This document shows positions 15,015 to 27,000 of a stretch of 28,039 nt of DNA, piece by piece. The notes beneath the pieces are model-generated. The model made no database searches, was not told the origin of the DNA, and saw nothing but the letters and a program-made list of their open reading frames with translations. This DNA is from a virus. A program made the position numbers and the translations under genes. Numbering within the stretch: the first letter of the stretch is position 1; each line of letters begins with the position of its first letter. The stretch lies in the IMG/VR virus record IMGVR_UViG_3300017714_000115, positions 1 through 28,039 of that record; one strand, written 5' to 3'.

Positions 15015-18000
15015 TGTCATCGAAGATTGATGCTGGGTTGAAGTTACTAATTACAGTAGCTCCAGTCTGCACCGTAAGTACTGCACTCAGTGAGTAGACA
15101 GGCGTTGCACCCGCTGCAGTGATTGCAACACGATATTCATCACCATCATCTGCCTGTGCAGCAATACCCGTATCGAGTAATGATTGGTTAGCACCAATGA
15201 TGTTGCTCCATGTCTGTGTGCCATACTCCTTCTTCTGCCACTGGTAGTTGCGTTGCTCATTGTTACTGACCGTTGCAACCACTGAGAATGCAGCAGTCTG
15301 ACCTTGGTTAACGGTGACGTTAACAGGATCTTGTAGGATGGCAATTGCGCCAGGAGTGATATTGCTTCCAGCACTACCTTCAGGTCCCTCACCTGCGTAG
15401 ATATCGAAACCACCGTTGATGGGTGTGCCTGAAGGAGTTACAAAGTCATCAGGGACTGTGTTATCAATTGAAACAATAGGACTAGAATATCCAGATCCTG
15501 GTGTCTTCACGTCAATTCTAGTAATACCCATCAATGCCTTGATGCGACCATCAAAACCTGAAGATGAAATTACATCCACGTTGGGGCGTGAATTATAACC
15601 ATCACCAGGATTTGTAAGAATTGCACTTTCAATTTGACCAGATCTAATCTCAGCAATTGCTGCTGCGTTACGACCCTTAACAGATCCTGTGTATTCAAAT
15701 GTGATCAGTGAGTTGGAAGATTCAATCAGAGCAACCTCGCGATTAAATTCTTCACCCTCAATGTAGAGTTGGTCTCCTGCTTCCACAGGTGGCACAACTG
15801 TCGCTGCAATCACGTCAGTGTCAGATCCAATGTAGGAGAATCCTACGAAGGTTGATCCTGCGCGAGGCACTTCAGCGAAGATGATTCTAGATCCAACAAT
15901 CTCATATGCAACTCCAGGTTCCTGAATGATACCGTTGAGCGAAACGATGATGTTGTTTTCTGGACGAATCACGTTAGAAGAAACACCCTCAGTCAGCGTC
16001 AGCGAGTAGAATAACCCTTCACGTCTGAGGTTGAAGGACGATCGTAACGAGTCAAACTCGAAACTGATGTCATCCATCTGGCGAAGTTTACCAACGTAGT
16101 AACCAACGAATTCAGATCCGATTTCGGGCGCTTCAGAGAAGTTAATCTTGTCAGAGAATGCAACGTAGGAGTTGTTACCACCAGGAGGTTGCAGGATGCC
16201 GTTGACGAAGATGAGCATATGACCAGCAGGATCTGGGAAGTATGCTTCACCGTTGCTGATCGTGAGATCAAACTGTGTCTGACTACCATCGAAACCACGG
16301 AAGTAACGATCAACACGACCCTCAAGCGTGCGTGCAGAAGTAACTGCACCACCCCACCCATAGTCGGAAATAACGCTCATGTTGTCTTGGAAGGTGCCTG
16401 AGACATTTTCCAACCAGACAGTTGCCGTAATGCCCTGCTGGTCAATAGCAGCCACGCGCCCGTATACGCTAGATGCAGTGTCTGTGTAAGAAACTACGTT
16501 AGCGTAGATTGTTGGGAAGTTAGATCCGATATCAATCTTACCGATGTTGTTGGCACCGTTGGTGACTTCACTAATGTCTGCAACGAGTTGACCACTGACT
16601 GCAGGGACCAGATTACCAATCCACAATCTATGAATTCCATAGTTGGGATCTGCAGGATCTGCATTTAATCCATTTACATACTTGGTGACAGTTGCCTTGA
16701 ATCCAGGCTCTTTGATCGTGGTGCCTTGCAGGAGATTGATCTCGTCACCCACACGGAATGTGTCGGAGACTCCAGTATCAATAATTGCTGGTCCCAACTC
16801 AAGTTGAATGATATTGGTGCCATGGATGTATTGGTTGAGTTGAATCTGTGTGCCTGATAGACCCTTAACATCAAGGATATAGTCAGTAACACTACCGTAG
16901 ATAACATCACCTGCTTCCCATGGAGAATCAATTGTCTCAACATCAATTGTGATGCGACCACCTTCATTGCCCGTAAGGGATCCAGAAGCGTTTTCGTATT
17001 GATTAGCGAATGCTTCTGTAGCAGTATTCTTATCAAACAACCAGTCACCTTGTGCGAAAGCACCTCTCTGGACATTGACTAACATGCGATCGTCGTGTGA
17101 GGAAACCTCAGCAGTCGTGCCAGAATCTAGACCCTCAAGAATTGCACCGTCGTTAATAACTCCAGCGATTGTAGTCAGGTTGAGGAAGTTGGTGCCATCA
17201 TTTGCAGTCTTAGTTGTCTGCAGGACGGTGGCGGTGATGGAAGGTGTGCCTTGGACAAATACTTGCTCACCATTGAGGAAGTTTTCATAAACACCCAGAG
17301 TTGCACTGACGTTGATCAACTCATAACGCTCATACAGACGCTTGATCTTCGCCTGGTTGAGTAAGAGAGATGCAACCTCGGAGTTAGACTCTGAGGTTGT
17401 GCCGTAGATGACATCAGCAGGATTGAATCCACCTTGGATTGGGGTTTGTGATGGATCAGCAGGATACGAGATAGTATTTCTTGTAATTCCACTACGTCTG
17501 ACGACTGCGAAGATCTGTGATCCATTATTGGAAAGATCAACTTCAAGTTGTCTGAATCTACCATCGTGAATGTAGTGAGCACCAACTTCAAACCACTGTG
17601 CAGTGGCAGTCATCACATACCAGTAAGGTTGATTTGTGAATGCCTTGACAGAATTTGTAGATGCTGGGATGTATTGCAGGATATCGCCTCTTCTGAAAGA
17701 GTTAGTGCGATTGATTCTGATTCTATACTCAGCACGGTCGAAACCAACTGGCACAACAGGCGTAAGCGATACCAATGCTGGATCGGTATTATAATCTTCG
17801 CCCGTTTCATATAGACGCTTGAAGTTTTGGCAATCGGAGCTAGGAATGAATGTTACACTTCCCTCAGTTGGGAATTTGGAAGTCTCCAGTGAATATTCAA
17901 CACAGTTAATAGAAGAGTCAATAATAAATTCAGATGCTTCTCTGTTGTAATCAAGGGTCTCACCAACTGCTGCATTGTATGTTGTGTAGTTTGCCCAACC

Positions 18001-21000
18001 AGGATCGGTTGTCAACTGATACAAGACACTCTTCACATACTCGCGTACGCGTGTATTAGCATATATTAGATGTGATCTAAGGACATCTTGGAAGGCGATA
18101 AAGTTGCCTTCACCATCAAACCAGTTTTGGGTAAGTCCAAACGCACCTGCATTACCACCTGTAACCATGTCATAACGAATTGCCTTAATGATATCCTTAC
18201 AGAAGTCAACTGTCATAGCAGTTGTCCCGTAATATGCAAGAGTTGCATCGTATGCTCTGGTAGCAATTGCATTCTCATTGAAGAGAAGCATAGTTGCTAT
18301 CATCTTGTCGGTATTCCTGCCATGTCCGAGAGTATTACTCATCAGATCAAACAGAGTTTCAATTGCAGATCCTACGTCAGCACATGTGCCTTCCTGATAG
18401 ATGCTATTGGTATATGCACTAGACCTTGTAGTCCTAGCAACACCCGTGAGATAGTTAGTATTGTTGTTTGCTGCGTTTTCAATGGTATTAATATAGATGC
18501 TCATCAAGGTATCGATGGCAGAAGCAACTTCATTACATGATTGATTCATCTCAGCAGCACTGCTGTCAAATGTAGTTGTAAGATCTCTTACACAAACTTC
18601 AGGGGTATACTTAACGGGCCAAATCCAGGGAAGGGTGCTCGTGCGATTAGTAACATTACTAGGGTTGGAAATTGCATCTGTGACCAGAAGCATCAGAGAA
18701 TCAATTCTCGCAGCAACATCATCAGACTCAAGTCCTGTATAACCAGGATCGACTAGACGTGATCTATAGTATGTAAGATCTCCTGTTGCATATGCCCATG
18801 CTGTTGTTGATTCACCCGATGGCACAGCACCTGCCGTAGCAGCAAAACCACCCACATTACCATCTGACCATGCGCCAGTGCCAGCACCAAGACCAGTAAA
18901 GGTGCCTGCACCAGGAGTTTCAGCAGATCCGATTTCGTTACCATCAATCCAGAGTTTGACACGACCAGGACCAGCAGCAGCAGTGCCGCCAACTCTAATC
19001 TCCCAAGTGATCTCGTGCTCATTACCATCGAAGTAGTCTGACAGACTAGAAACTGCCACGTCGAGAAGTGCAAGACCAGTATCAGTGTAAGTTGTAGTGC
19101 CGCCAGCAAAAGAGTTGCCGCCATCACCAGCACGAAGTCTCAGATATGTGCCGCTGTCTCTGATGCCGATGTAGGATCCATATCCACTACCACCACCTTC
19201 CCAGAGGACGCCATCAGCAGGTGTGCCTGCAGGGAGGACCGTAACACAACTGCAAGTCAAATCCTCATCGATGGTTTGACCAGTTGTGGAGCTGGATGAG
19301 TTATCGATATCGATAACGCCATTAGTAAACGTGCGTGTAGGATTCTGAGCATATGTTCCACCGATCTCAAGACCTGTGTCTGGTGATGATGGCAGAAGCA
19401 CCGTAGTGGGTTTGGGGACTGCATTGGAGAAGTTTTGAGCAATCTCATAACCAGAATTATTTGCGATAATCTGACCACGAATTGCACGCTTCACATACTC
19501 CTTAGTCTTATCCAGAATCCAATTTGTTTCTGTTGCCAGAGATGTCACATGTGCCAGGTTACCTGCGTAAGTAACATAGAATTCGGAAACATAATTCATC
19601 CAGTTGTCTCCACCATACTTGAGGTTGAAGACCAGTGCTCTCAGGATATCGGTTACATCATGGATACAATCAATGCTTCCAGAAGAAGTGATCGAGTTAG
19701 GTGTAGTGCTTACAAATACGTGAGTATGCTGTTGACCAACTGGAGAAGCACCGACGTTGACCGTAACCGTGCCATCTTGCTTAACAACTGCTCCAGAAGT
19801 TGCACTCACGAATGCGTGCGTATACTGATTTGCAACTGCTGCAGCACCAACATAACAACTGACCGTAGTGGCATCTATGACAGTAACAATCAACCACTTA
19901 TCTGCTGCAGGGTCTGTAGCACGAGGATAATCATGATTGCTACCATTAGCATCCTGATCACATGTGAATCTCAAGGAGTCAGTAACCAGTTTGATTCTGT
20001 TTCCAGTTGACAACCCATGACTCATGGAGCAGGTGAGTGTCATCAATCCACTGTCAGCAGCATATGTTGCAGCAGTTACATCTAGAGAAGATGTGCCGAC
20101 TGCAGTAACTCCAACGGTTGTATTGTATGCAGGATCGCCCTTACGTGGGTATGAATGCTCACTACCATAACTGTCGTTTGAGCAAGTAAATACCAGACTA
20201 TCTTCAGCAATAGACATTCTATTACCGACATTGAAGGAGTGGTTGGGGATGGTCAAGACCATATCACCCGAAGATGCATTATAAGAAGCAGTTGATGGAG
20301 TGAAGTGCTCTCCACCAGTATTCCATCCGTAGCGAATAGCACCAGTGACTGCAGATACAAACGTGTGTGTATACTGCTGACCTGATGGAGACCTGCCTAC
20401 ATTAACTGCAATTGTGTCTTGAGTGACATCTTCAATAACCAGACGCTTTTCATATGCAGGGTCTGTATTGCGAGGATATGGGTGGTTGGTAGCATTAGAA
20501 TCTTGACTGCATGTGAAAGTCAGACCGTTTGCTGCAATACTGATTGACTCACCTTTGCTTAGTCCATGACCAGGAATGGTAAGAGTCAGCACACCAGATG
20601 CTGCAATATATCCTGCAGTGGTAGGTGTAAATTCCTTCCACCACATTGCACTAGATCCACCGTTGATGTTTAGTGCTGGATAGTTGACCAGACCTTCGTA
20701 GACTGCATTCTCTGCAATACGGCGAATGTTGGAATCAATTACATCTGCACAATCCTTATAGATTGCTTCATATGGGTTTGCATTATAGGAAGCGAGATCG
20801 GTGCTCAAAGGATCATTACCTTCGATATAATCTCTACCGAAACCATTTCTCATGGTGAGAGTTGCAAGGTCTCTTGCAATCTTCATAACGGTAACAGATG
20901 CTTCCCATTCTTTTTCAATATGCTTGAGTGAGTTATTCTCAGTCTCAATATAGAGTGATGCAGCATCCCAAGTCTTCTCATTACAGTTGTAGTTGAGGTC

Positions 21001-24000
21001 ATGGGTGAGTCCTCGGAGGACATCCTTAACATCATCCACACAATTAACTGGACCGCCAGGGATATTAAACTTGCCATACTTGGACAAGTCATTCATGATC
21101 TCAACTGCTTCATGAGCAATCAGATCTGCATTCACCTTGAGAGTATTGGTAGCATCCTTGTAACGATTCCAATTAGAAACGTTATTTTGGGGATAACCTT
21201 CATCGTCAATGATGATAGTATCATCTCTATATGCAGTACGTGTTGTGAATAGTGGGGTGTAGTAGTCATCTTGTGCCCAAGCAGGAGCACCGAGTGCAGC
21301 AGATGCCTCACCAGGAGACAGCAGCAAGTTATTGCCTGCCTTAATGCAAAGCATCTTCGCATATTCAAATGCATCCAACATTGGATTCAATTCATGCTCA
21401 ACATGCAAGATGTTTTCCTGATCATCAAGATACTGATCAATGACTGCTTCAGTGTTGTATGTGCCACCTGTGCAGAGGTCAGCAATTACGGCAGGGAGAA
21501 TGAATTTCTTAACATCTCTCTCACAGTATGGTTGACCATAACCAGGCATTTCGAGGAATGGTGTTTCAACACCACCGAAGTTAATTGTATACTTGTCGAG
21601 GATATACTCGGCAGTTTCCTGAGCGATATAATCGCGGTTTTTCCAGATAAGGACACCAGTGTCTCTGAAGATATCAGGATTAGGTGCAAGGACTTCCAGC
21701 ACTTCGCGACCTAGCAGATCAAACTCATCTTGGATGGTTTGTGATGCTGGTGAAGCAAAGTTATTAGGAATTCTCAGTCTATCTGTATAGGTGCCAGTCA
21801 GACTGACATCAGTAGTAGTAATCACATACTTGGACAAGACGAATGCTTGATCCCATGCATACAGAGTCTGCAGAATCTCGCCACCAACGTGCTTCAGTTT
21901 GCCTGATGCTTCAAGGTATGTACGAGCAGTGTAGAGTGAGTTGTAGTTACCACCGTCTTTCAAGTCCTTGACAAGAGCACCAATGATGTAATCTTTGGTG
22001 TCTCTGACACACTTGTTTGATCCGCCATAAGTGCCTTCAGCAGGGTCATCACCAGGAATAGTGAAGTCTGGGAATGCAGCAGACATTCTACCAACTGCCT
22101 CCTCAGCAATCCATGCAGCATTGAGATCGATAATATCAGCAGCGTTCCTGTGATCTGATCTGCCAAGGTCAACATTCTCAATGATTGCAAACTTCTGATC
22201 GTAGTTAAGTTCCTTAATAGCAGCAGAGGAGATACGCTGACCTGTGTAGATCGCATAAGTCTCCTGGTTATCCATAACGAATGGTTGCTCACCATCAAGA
22301 CCAAACACGACATACTGGTTGCTGTAGTCAATTTGAGTTGGTGGTGTGAATGCAGTAGCAAAATCAGACTCACCATTCTTGATAACAAAGTTATCGATAT
22401 ATCCAGTAAACTGGTTAGCAGCGTTAAAGTCAGCACCGATGTATGCTGCAGCGTAACCATAATCATTGGTGTCTGCATAATTGCCACCAACCTGGATACC
22501 ATCAACATACAATTGCAGGACAGCACTTGTCCTCACGACTGCGATGTGATGCCAGTTATTAGAAATGATCGTGCCACCAGTCAGAAGTTGTGATGTGCCG
22601 TTATAGACCTTGACAGCACCTGTCGCGTCGATAACAACTCTCAGACCTGAAGTTGCAGACAAGCGACGTAAGTCAATCAGATGCTGGGTTGTGCCAATTG
22701 CATCTGCATTAAACCATCCTTGGATGGTGAAGTCTGCTGTATTGCCGAAGGAGAAGTCGTAACTATCTCTAGATACCAGATACCCAGTTGCTGGGAATCT
22801 TACCGACTTGCTACCAGACAATCTCTTATACTTGGTAATAACACTCTGCGAGACATTATTCTGGTTTGCAAGAGAAGAGTTGGTGATATATTCACGATCG
22901 GTGAATGTGCCTGTGACAGAAGCAGCGAAGATCCATTTCAGACCAGAATTAGATCCGATTGCTTCAAAGGTTGCCCCGCTAGTAACACCAGTAATGGTGT
23001 TGCCAACGATAAACAAACCACCCGCACGATCCTTGTATGCAATCTTCGTGGTGCGAATGTTTTCACCCGCGACAAAGGTGCCATCAGTAATAGATGCGAG
23101 AGCGTTAATATTGGTAAGATTTCCAGCAGAAATTGCTGTTGTTGAGATATCAACCAAAGTCGCGATATACGCCTGTACGTCTGCACAATTCTGAATTGTC
23201 TCGTTTCGGCCTGAGGAGTAATATGGGTCGTAATATTGTGCTCTTATGCCCCCACCATTATGGACTGCGTTTGGCAGTGCATTGACGAATGTGTGAGCAT
23301 ATCCACCACCGCTAGTGACCGAATTGGAAGTAGCACTGACAAAGGCGTGGACAAACTGAGCATCATCTGGGGAGTTGCCAACGTTGATTGTAATCGTAGT
23401 GGCAGTAGTGCCATGGATATACAAGCGGCGACCAGATGCAGGATCAGATGCTCTAGGATATGTGTGAGTGCTGGCATTGTCATCACTATCACAAGTAAAC
23501 GTCAGAGCGTTATCTGAGATATTCACATAGTCATTCAACTCAAGTGTATGAGCACCAATGGTGAGCTCCATGTCACCAGTTGAAGGACTGTATACTGCTG
23601 CAGTAGGAGTGAATTGCAATAGAGGTGTAGCACCAATATTGACTGTAATCGTAGTGGCAGTTGGACTAGAGACTGCAAGATTCGTATTGAATGCAGGATC
23701 TCCAGCACGAGGATAATCGTGGAAGGTTGCATCTCCATCAGATGCACATGTAAACTTCAAGGAATGTGGACGGATCTTGACAGTATCAGATGCAGTCAGC
23801 GAGTGAGTGCCGATTGTCAATACCAGATTACCATTTGAAGGTGTATAAACTGCAGCACTGACATCAAACTCAGAGAGGTCTGTAGCACCGTCAGAATAAG
23901 GACCAGCATAGGTGCTAGGATCCTTGAGCATGTATCCAGACTCGGGGACTCTACTATTAACTTGATAATACAGTAGATTGTTAATTGCTCGGAATGCCAG

Positions 24001-27000
24001 ATGCATTGCCTTGTCGATGGCAGTCAATGACTCGGCATATTCACCGATCAAACCGTTAGCGATGGGAGCACCAGCAGCATCAAAATACTTCTTAGTAAAT
24101 TCAACGATGTTGTAATTGCCACCTTGTGAAATATCTTCTGCAAGAGCATCAATCATAAGACCAATGTCGCGACGACACTTGATTTGACCAGGTGAATATG
24201 ATCCAACTGAGACATCAGGAAGATCGACCAGGGTGCCATTCAACATTACCTCATTAACGACATCATAAAGAGTGGTAATCGCTGCCTGCACATCTGAGCA
24301 GTTATCAGTGTTGTTGTTTGAAACATTAGCACCATTGGTGCCGTATGGGTCATTAGGTGATGGGTCAGGATTGATGCCATTTCCACTATAACCACCAGCA
24401 TCAACTTCATTGTATGCTGTGTATGTGATTCCTGTATTAGGACCATACTGTGAAGTGTAGTTGGCAGTGATATTGTTGGTCAATGCCAGCAGCATCAGAT
24501 CTTTTGCTTTCTCGAATCCATAACGAGTCTCTTGAGACTCGGAGTTGACATATACAAAGTTGTTATCAGCATCAAAATACTTTTGTGATAACTTACAGGT
24601 ATAGACGTTTCCACCACGGAAGGTGTCAAGAGACAATGCATCGATATAGAGCAAGATATCACGGACACACTTACCAGGATCAGGAACGGTCAATGATGAA
24701 TACTGAGTCATCATTTCATCGTATGCCTTATTGGCAATGTATTCACGATTCTTCTGAATCAAACGATATGCATCAGAGTATCTACTCCAGTTATTAGTGA
24801 TGATATCACCAGGGAAGTAGAATCTAGGGTGCTTGACAGCAATCTCTGCTTCAGCAAAGTCAATGATTTCTTGCTTGTTACCCAGAATCATTCTGGAAGC
24901 ATCTTTAAATCTATTGGCAGCACCACCGTGGAAGACAGAAACTGCATTACCAAACAGTGCTCTGTTATTCAGGACTGTATCATTTTCACTGAATGCACCA
25001 CCTGTGAGTTGTGTATATTCAATCTCAGTATTTCTAACTTCTTCAAAGTCAAGGAAGTCTGAGTTGATTCTGTTAGTAGAATCATTCAGTAATGTTGGTG
25101 TAATAGAAGATTGGGAAATATTATCAAGGATGACGTTAGGATTAGTAATACTAACCAGACGCTCAAACAGCAGACCATAGAATGTAGATCCAGGGTTAAT
25201 GATCAACTCATCAACTGCATCCGAAGTGGCAGGATCGATATATGGGGAGATGAAGGTGATTTGACCAGCAATCTTGGAAGATGCTGAGTATACAAACTCA
25301 TTGAGTCTGAAGTCAAAGATACCAGTCTCAAACTGTGCAGTACCTGAAGTCTTACTAACAACCAGTTGATCGGTGACACCACCTTGATCATCAATGTTAG
25401 TTTCTTCGATGATAGCAGTATCTCCATCAAGGTTGGTAAGAGACTCACCAAACTGGAAGATTGTATTAACATTCAACTGGGTGATGCTTAGGATCAAACC
25501 AGAGAAGAGTGTGCCACGCTCAATTGCTTCATTGAGATTAAACGTGCCCGTTACGTTAATGATGTCAATATGGGATGTGCCAGAGTCAATAACTGTGCCA
25601 ACAGCATCGCTATCTTTACCTTGGACTTGCTGCCCTAAAGTTGGGAAGATTCCATAGTTAGCAGGACCTGCTTGACCAGAGAATAATTCGACACGGTAGA
25701 TAGGCGTAGGAGTAACTCCTAAGGTCCTGTAGTTAACTCTAGATGCAGGTTTTGGTGGCTCAGCAAATACAATTTGTCCACCGACAATATTGTAGGATTC
25801 GCCTGGTGACTGAATCACACCATTAATAGTGATCATCAACTGGTTTTGTTGGACGATAACCTGCTGACCTTCAACCGTAAGTGGGAATTGCTTGTCAATT
25901 CCATTAAACTGTGACTGGATACTATCCAACTTCTTAACAATCGAAGTTAGAATTTCCTCAGAAGAAGTAAGACGCTTCTTACGGAAAAGCACCTCTGTAT
26001 TGTTATAATCGGTGTAAATTGGTTGTGCTGCACCGAAAGATGTAATCTGGTTAACGTTGGAGTAGTTATTGATGTTAACTTCCTTCGTAAACTCAGTGCC
26101 GACCTTACGACCCGAAATATCCTTACCACCAGTCAGTTGCAACTGTCCAAACATGTTGAAACCAGCTGGGTGGTTATTTTGGAGCAATTGAGTCTTCCAC
26201 TTAGTAATTGGAATCTCGGACTTAATAACGTAAGAGAAGTTTTGGTAGAAGAAGGAATCTTGGATTTTTTGGACAATTTCGGAAGGTTTGCCGACATTAT
26301 CGATAAACTTACCAGGAGTCTTCGTCAAAGATCCAATATTCAACACACCACGAGCAATACTCATGTTATCGATAACACCAGATGCTTTGGAGATTTTACC
26401 AGTGACTTTTTCGCCCATCTGCCACTCGCCATCGTAATCAACGATTTTGAGGATCTTAGGACCGATTTGCCAACCAACGTTGGTGGAAACTTTACCCGTT
26501 GCACTTGCTTGCTCAACATTAATGCCTTGGAAGACTTCTTCGCCTTCAAGGAAGCGAGATGTTGCAACAACTGCTTCTGCACGACCACCAAAGACTTCGG
26601 TGAGCAATACTTGACGACCAGTGCCTTGTGTCAGGAATGTGATGTAATCACCTGCTTGTGCGGCCTGTAAAGTCAGGGCAAAGCGAATTTGATCAGATTC
26701 TAGTGAATTTAAGTTACCAGCAATTGCATAATAGATTTGTCCAGCAACCAAAGAGGTCAAACCTGCACTACTTGGTTTTGGAAGGATACCGACAGTTGTG
26801 CCAACGGTTTCAGCACGGAATTGGATTTCTGCTCCAGTTGTGATTCCGTGAGGGAAGTTAAACTGCAGATAGTTAAGATCGAGGTTAACAACATAGTTAA
26901 ACTCAGACTTCAGAGTCACAACAGGCTCAGATGAGTATCCACCACCAGGATTCTTAATAGTGATCTCATTCAATCTGTTATTCTTGATAACTGCGATTGC

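Larger units (their letters stand above)
18170..24850 (-). repeat. Field of Cys-Arg-Asp alpha-helical repeats in the giant protein
   Basis: At least eight related units, anchored near 24655-24680 (KCVRDILLYIDAL), 24160-24190 (KCRRDIGLMIDAL), 21990-22020 (KCVRDTKDYIIGAL), 21500-21540 (YCERDVKKFILPAV), 21010-21055 (NCVDDVKDVLRGL), 19635-19675 (DCIHDVTDILRAL), 18560-18600 (VCVRDLTTTFDSS) and 18170-18215 (FCKDIIKAIRYDM). After the anchor, most have DL or DM, GGNYN, a Tyr-rich helix, LKHV/LAHV, E and a further helix. Several are preceded by IAxEAVxxM helices and PGG turns. The lectin-like and YPR modules are inserted between units. Function unknown. Confidence 0.8.

Noticed and set aside
21960-22526. 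Minus-strand 188-codon frame inside the giant gene
   Set aside because: It is a +1 shadow of the LamG-bearing frame, with low-complexity Leu/Ser/Met composition and no ribosome site.
18170-24850. Repeat field as a CRISPR array or DNA-level tandem repeat
   Set aside because: The repetition is mainly at protein level, units are long and divergent, and there are no regularly spaced short identical repeats.
26023-26670. Plus-strand open frame of 215 codons opposite the giant gene
   Set aside because: It lies entirely antisense to a clearly coding frame with recognisable domains, has no recognisable protein pattern, and is one of many long antisense frames produced by codon bias. The same applies to the plus-strand frames at 19435-20010, 4259-4732, 18088-18540 and 22681-23145.
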